From Phycisphaeraceae bacterium (GTDB taxonomy: Bacteria; Planctomycetota; Phycisphaerae; Phycisphaerales; Phycisphaeraceae), in contig JAJDCV010000082.1 of the NCBI GenBank assembly GCA_029260675.1, forward strand, positions 1 to 6,372: a stretch of 6,372 bases of DNA, read 5' to 3'. Positions 5,916 to 6,372 of this stretch are shown in pieces (position 1 is the stretch's first letter; every line of letters begins with the position of its first letter). The notes below the pieces were generated by a model. That model did not search any database, was not told the origin of the DNA, and saw only the letters and a program-made list of their open reading frames with translations. The position numbers were made by a program, and so were the translations under genes.

Positions 5916-5944
5916 TTGACACCCAGTCTCAATAAGCTTATCTT
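5916..5944 (+). promoter_or_regulatory. Sigma-70-type promoter of the iron binding-protein gene
   Basis: A perfect TTGACA (5916-5921) is followed by a 17-bp spacer and TATCTT (5939-5944, four of six, with the key A2 and T6 kept). It is the best promoter in the window. Transcription would start near 5951, leaving a leader of about 27 nt that contains the AGGAG ribosome site at 5967-5971. Confidence 0.6.
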
Positions 5945-5977
5945 CGCACCTGATCAACCGAATTACAGGAGCGAGAC

Positions 5978-6372
5978 ATGGCGTCAACGACTCGGCGATG
6001 GCCGGCCTCTTTTGTCTGCGTGATGGTTGCTTTGATCTTGGTTCAAGGGTTGCTGTCCGCATCGGCTTTGGCGGAGGACCTGGTGCTGTACTCCGGGCGG
6101 AGTAAGGCGTTGGTGGAGCCGATCGTTCAGCGGTTCACCGAGGAGACCGGGGTTGAGGTCCGTGTGAAGTATGGGAAGACGGCGCAGCTGGCGGTTGCGT
6201 TGCAGGAAGAGGGGGCGCGGAGCCCGGCGGACGTGTTCTGGTCTCAGGATGCCGGGGCGCTGGGGGCGTTGGTCGGGGCGGAGATGTTAACGCCTTTAGA
6301 TGAGCAAACACTGTCGCTGGTGCCCGAGGCTTACCGCGGCGCGGAGGGGCTGTGGGTGGCGACGTCGGGGCG
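5978..6372 (+). CDS. Iron-type ABC transporter periplasmic substrate-binding protein, N-terminal part (cut by window edge)
   Basis: This is the extracytoplasmic receptor of an ABC importer, most like the ferric-iron binding proteins FbpA/FutA/AfuA. It would bind its ligand in the periplasm and pass it to a membrane permease. The 131 visible residues begin with a signal peptide (MASTTRRWPAS, hydrophobic CVMVALILVQGLL, ALA/EDL cleavage near 32). The mature protein starts DLVLYSGRSKALVEPIVQRF (34-53), then TEETGVEVRVKYGKTAQLA and GARSPADVFWSQDAGALGAL (79-98). These correspond to the first strand, hinge and 'SPADV...DAG' block of the family. The iron-coordinating tyrosine pair lies further on, outside the window, so iron is not proven; other ligands such as thiamine or phosphonate-type compounds are less likely. 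AGGAG (5967-5971) sits six bases before the ATG. Permease and ATPase genes would be expected just past the right edge. Confidence 0.88.
   Translation, partial: MASTTRRWPASFVCVMVALILVQGLLSASALAEDLVLYSGRSKALVEPIVQRFTEETGVEVRVKYGKTAQLAVALQEEGARSPADVFWSQDAGALGALVGAEMLTPLDEQTLSLVPEAYRGAEGLWVATSG

Overview
The window looks like chromosomal DNA of a planctomycete, most likely the class Phycisphaerae. The DNA is GC-rich. It carries a secreted protein ending in a PEP-CTERM sorting tail (VPEP, hydrophobic segment, Arg-rich end) of the style common in Planctomycetes. It also has a NirA-type siroheme reductase and leaders of mixed Shine-Dalgarno strength. The taxonomic call is inference from style and gene families, not from a marker gene.

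Layout. A NirA-type nitrite/sulfite reductase runs leftwards off the left edge (1-761, minus). It is divergent from ugd, UDP-glucose 6-dehydrogenase (1040-2419, plus); the 278-bp gap between them is strongly G-rich on the plus strand and holds a perfect 7-bp inverted repeat in the predicted nirA leader. All remaining genes are on the plus strand: a 162-aa exported protein resembling OmpH/Skp periplasmic chaperones (2587-3075); a 63-aa hypothetical protein (3279-3470); a 203-aa single-HKD phospholipase D-superfamily protein with a cysteine-containing tail (3596-4207); a 427-aa exported endonuclease/exonuclease/phosphatase-fold protein with a PEP-CTERM anchor (4469-5752); and the first 131 residues of a periplasmic iron-type ABC transporter binding protein (5978-6372, runs off the right edge).

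The genes are separated by 125-278 bp and most appear to have their own leader, so they are probably independent units, not one operon. The loose common theme is the cell envelope and nutrient acquisition. Ugd makes UDP-glucuronate for surface polysaccharide, the Skp-like protein would act in the periplasm, the PEP-CTERM hydrolase would be sorted to the surface, and the binding protein would capture iron. NirA serves nitrogen or sulfur assimilation.

There is no gap over 300 bp without a gene. The gaps 2420-2586, 3076-3278, 3471-3595 and 4208-4468 contain no RNA gene or convincing intrinsic terminator that I can see. I saw no tRNA, rRNA, CRISPR array, insertion sequence or attachment site. Nothing here amounts to a clearly new multi-gene system. 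The most original items are the Skp-like protein, the single-HKD protein with its small upstream ORF, and the palindromes in front of the iron binding-protein promoter.
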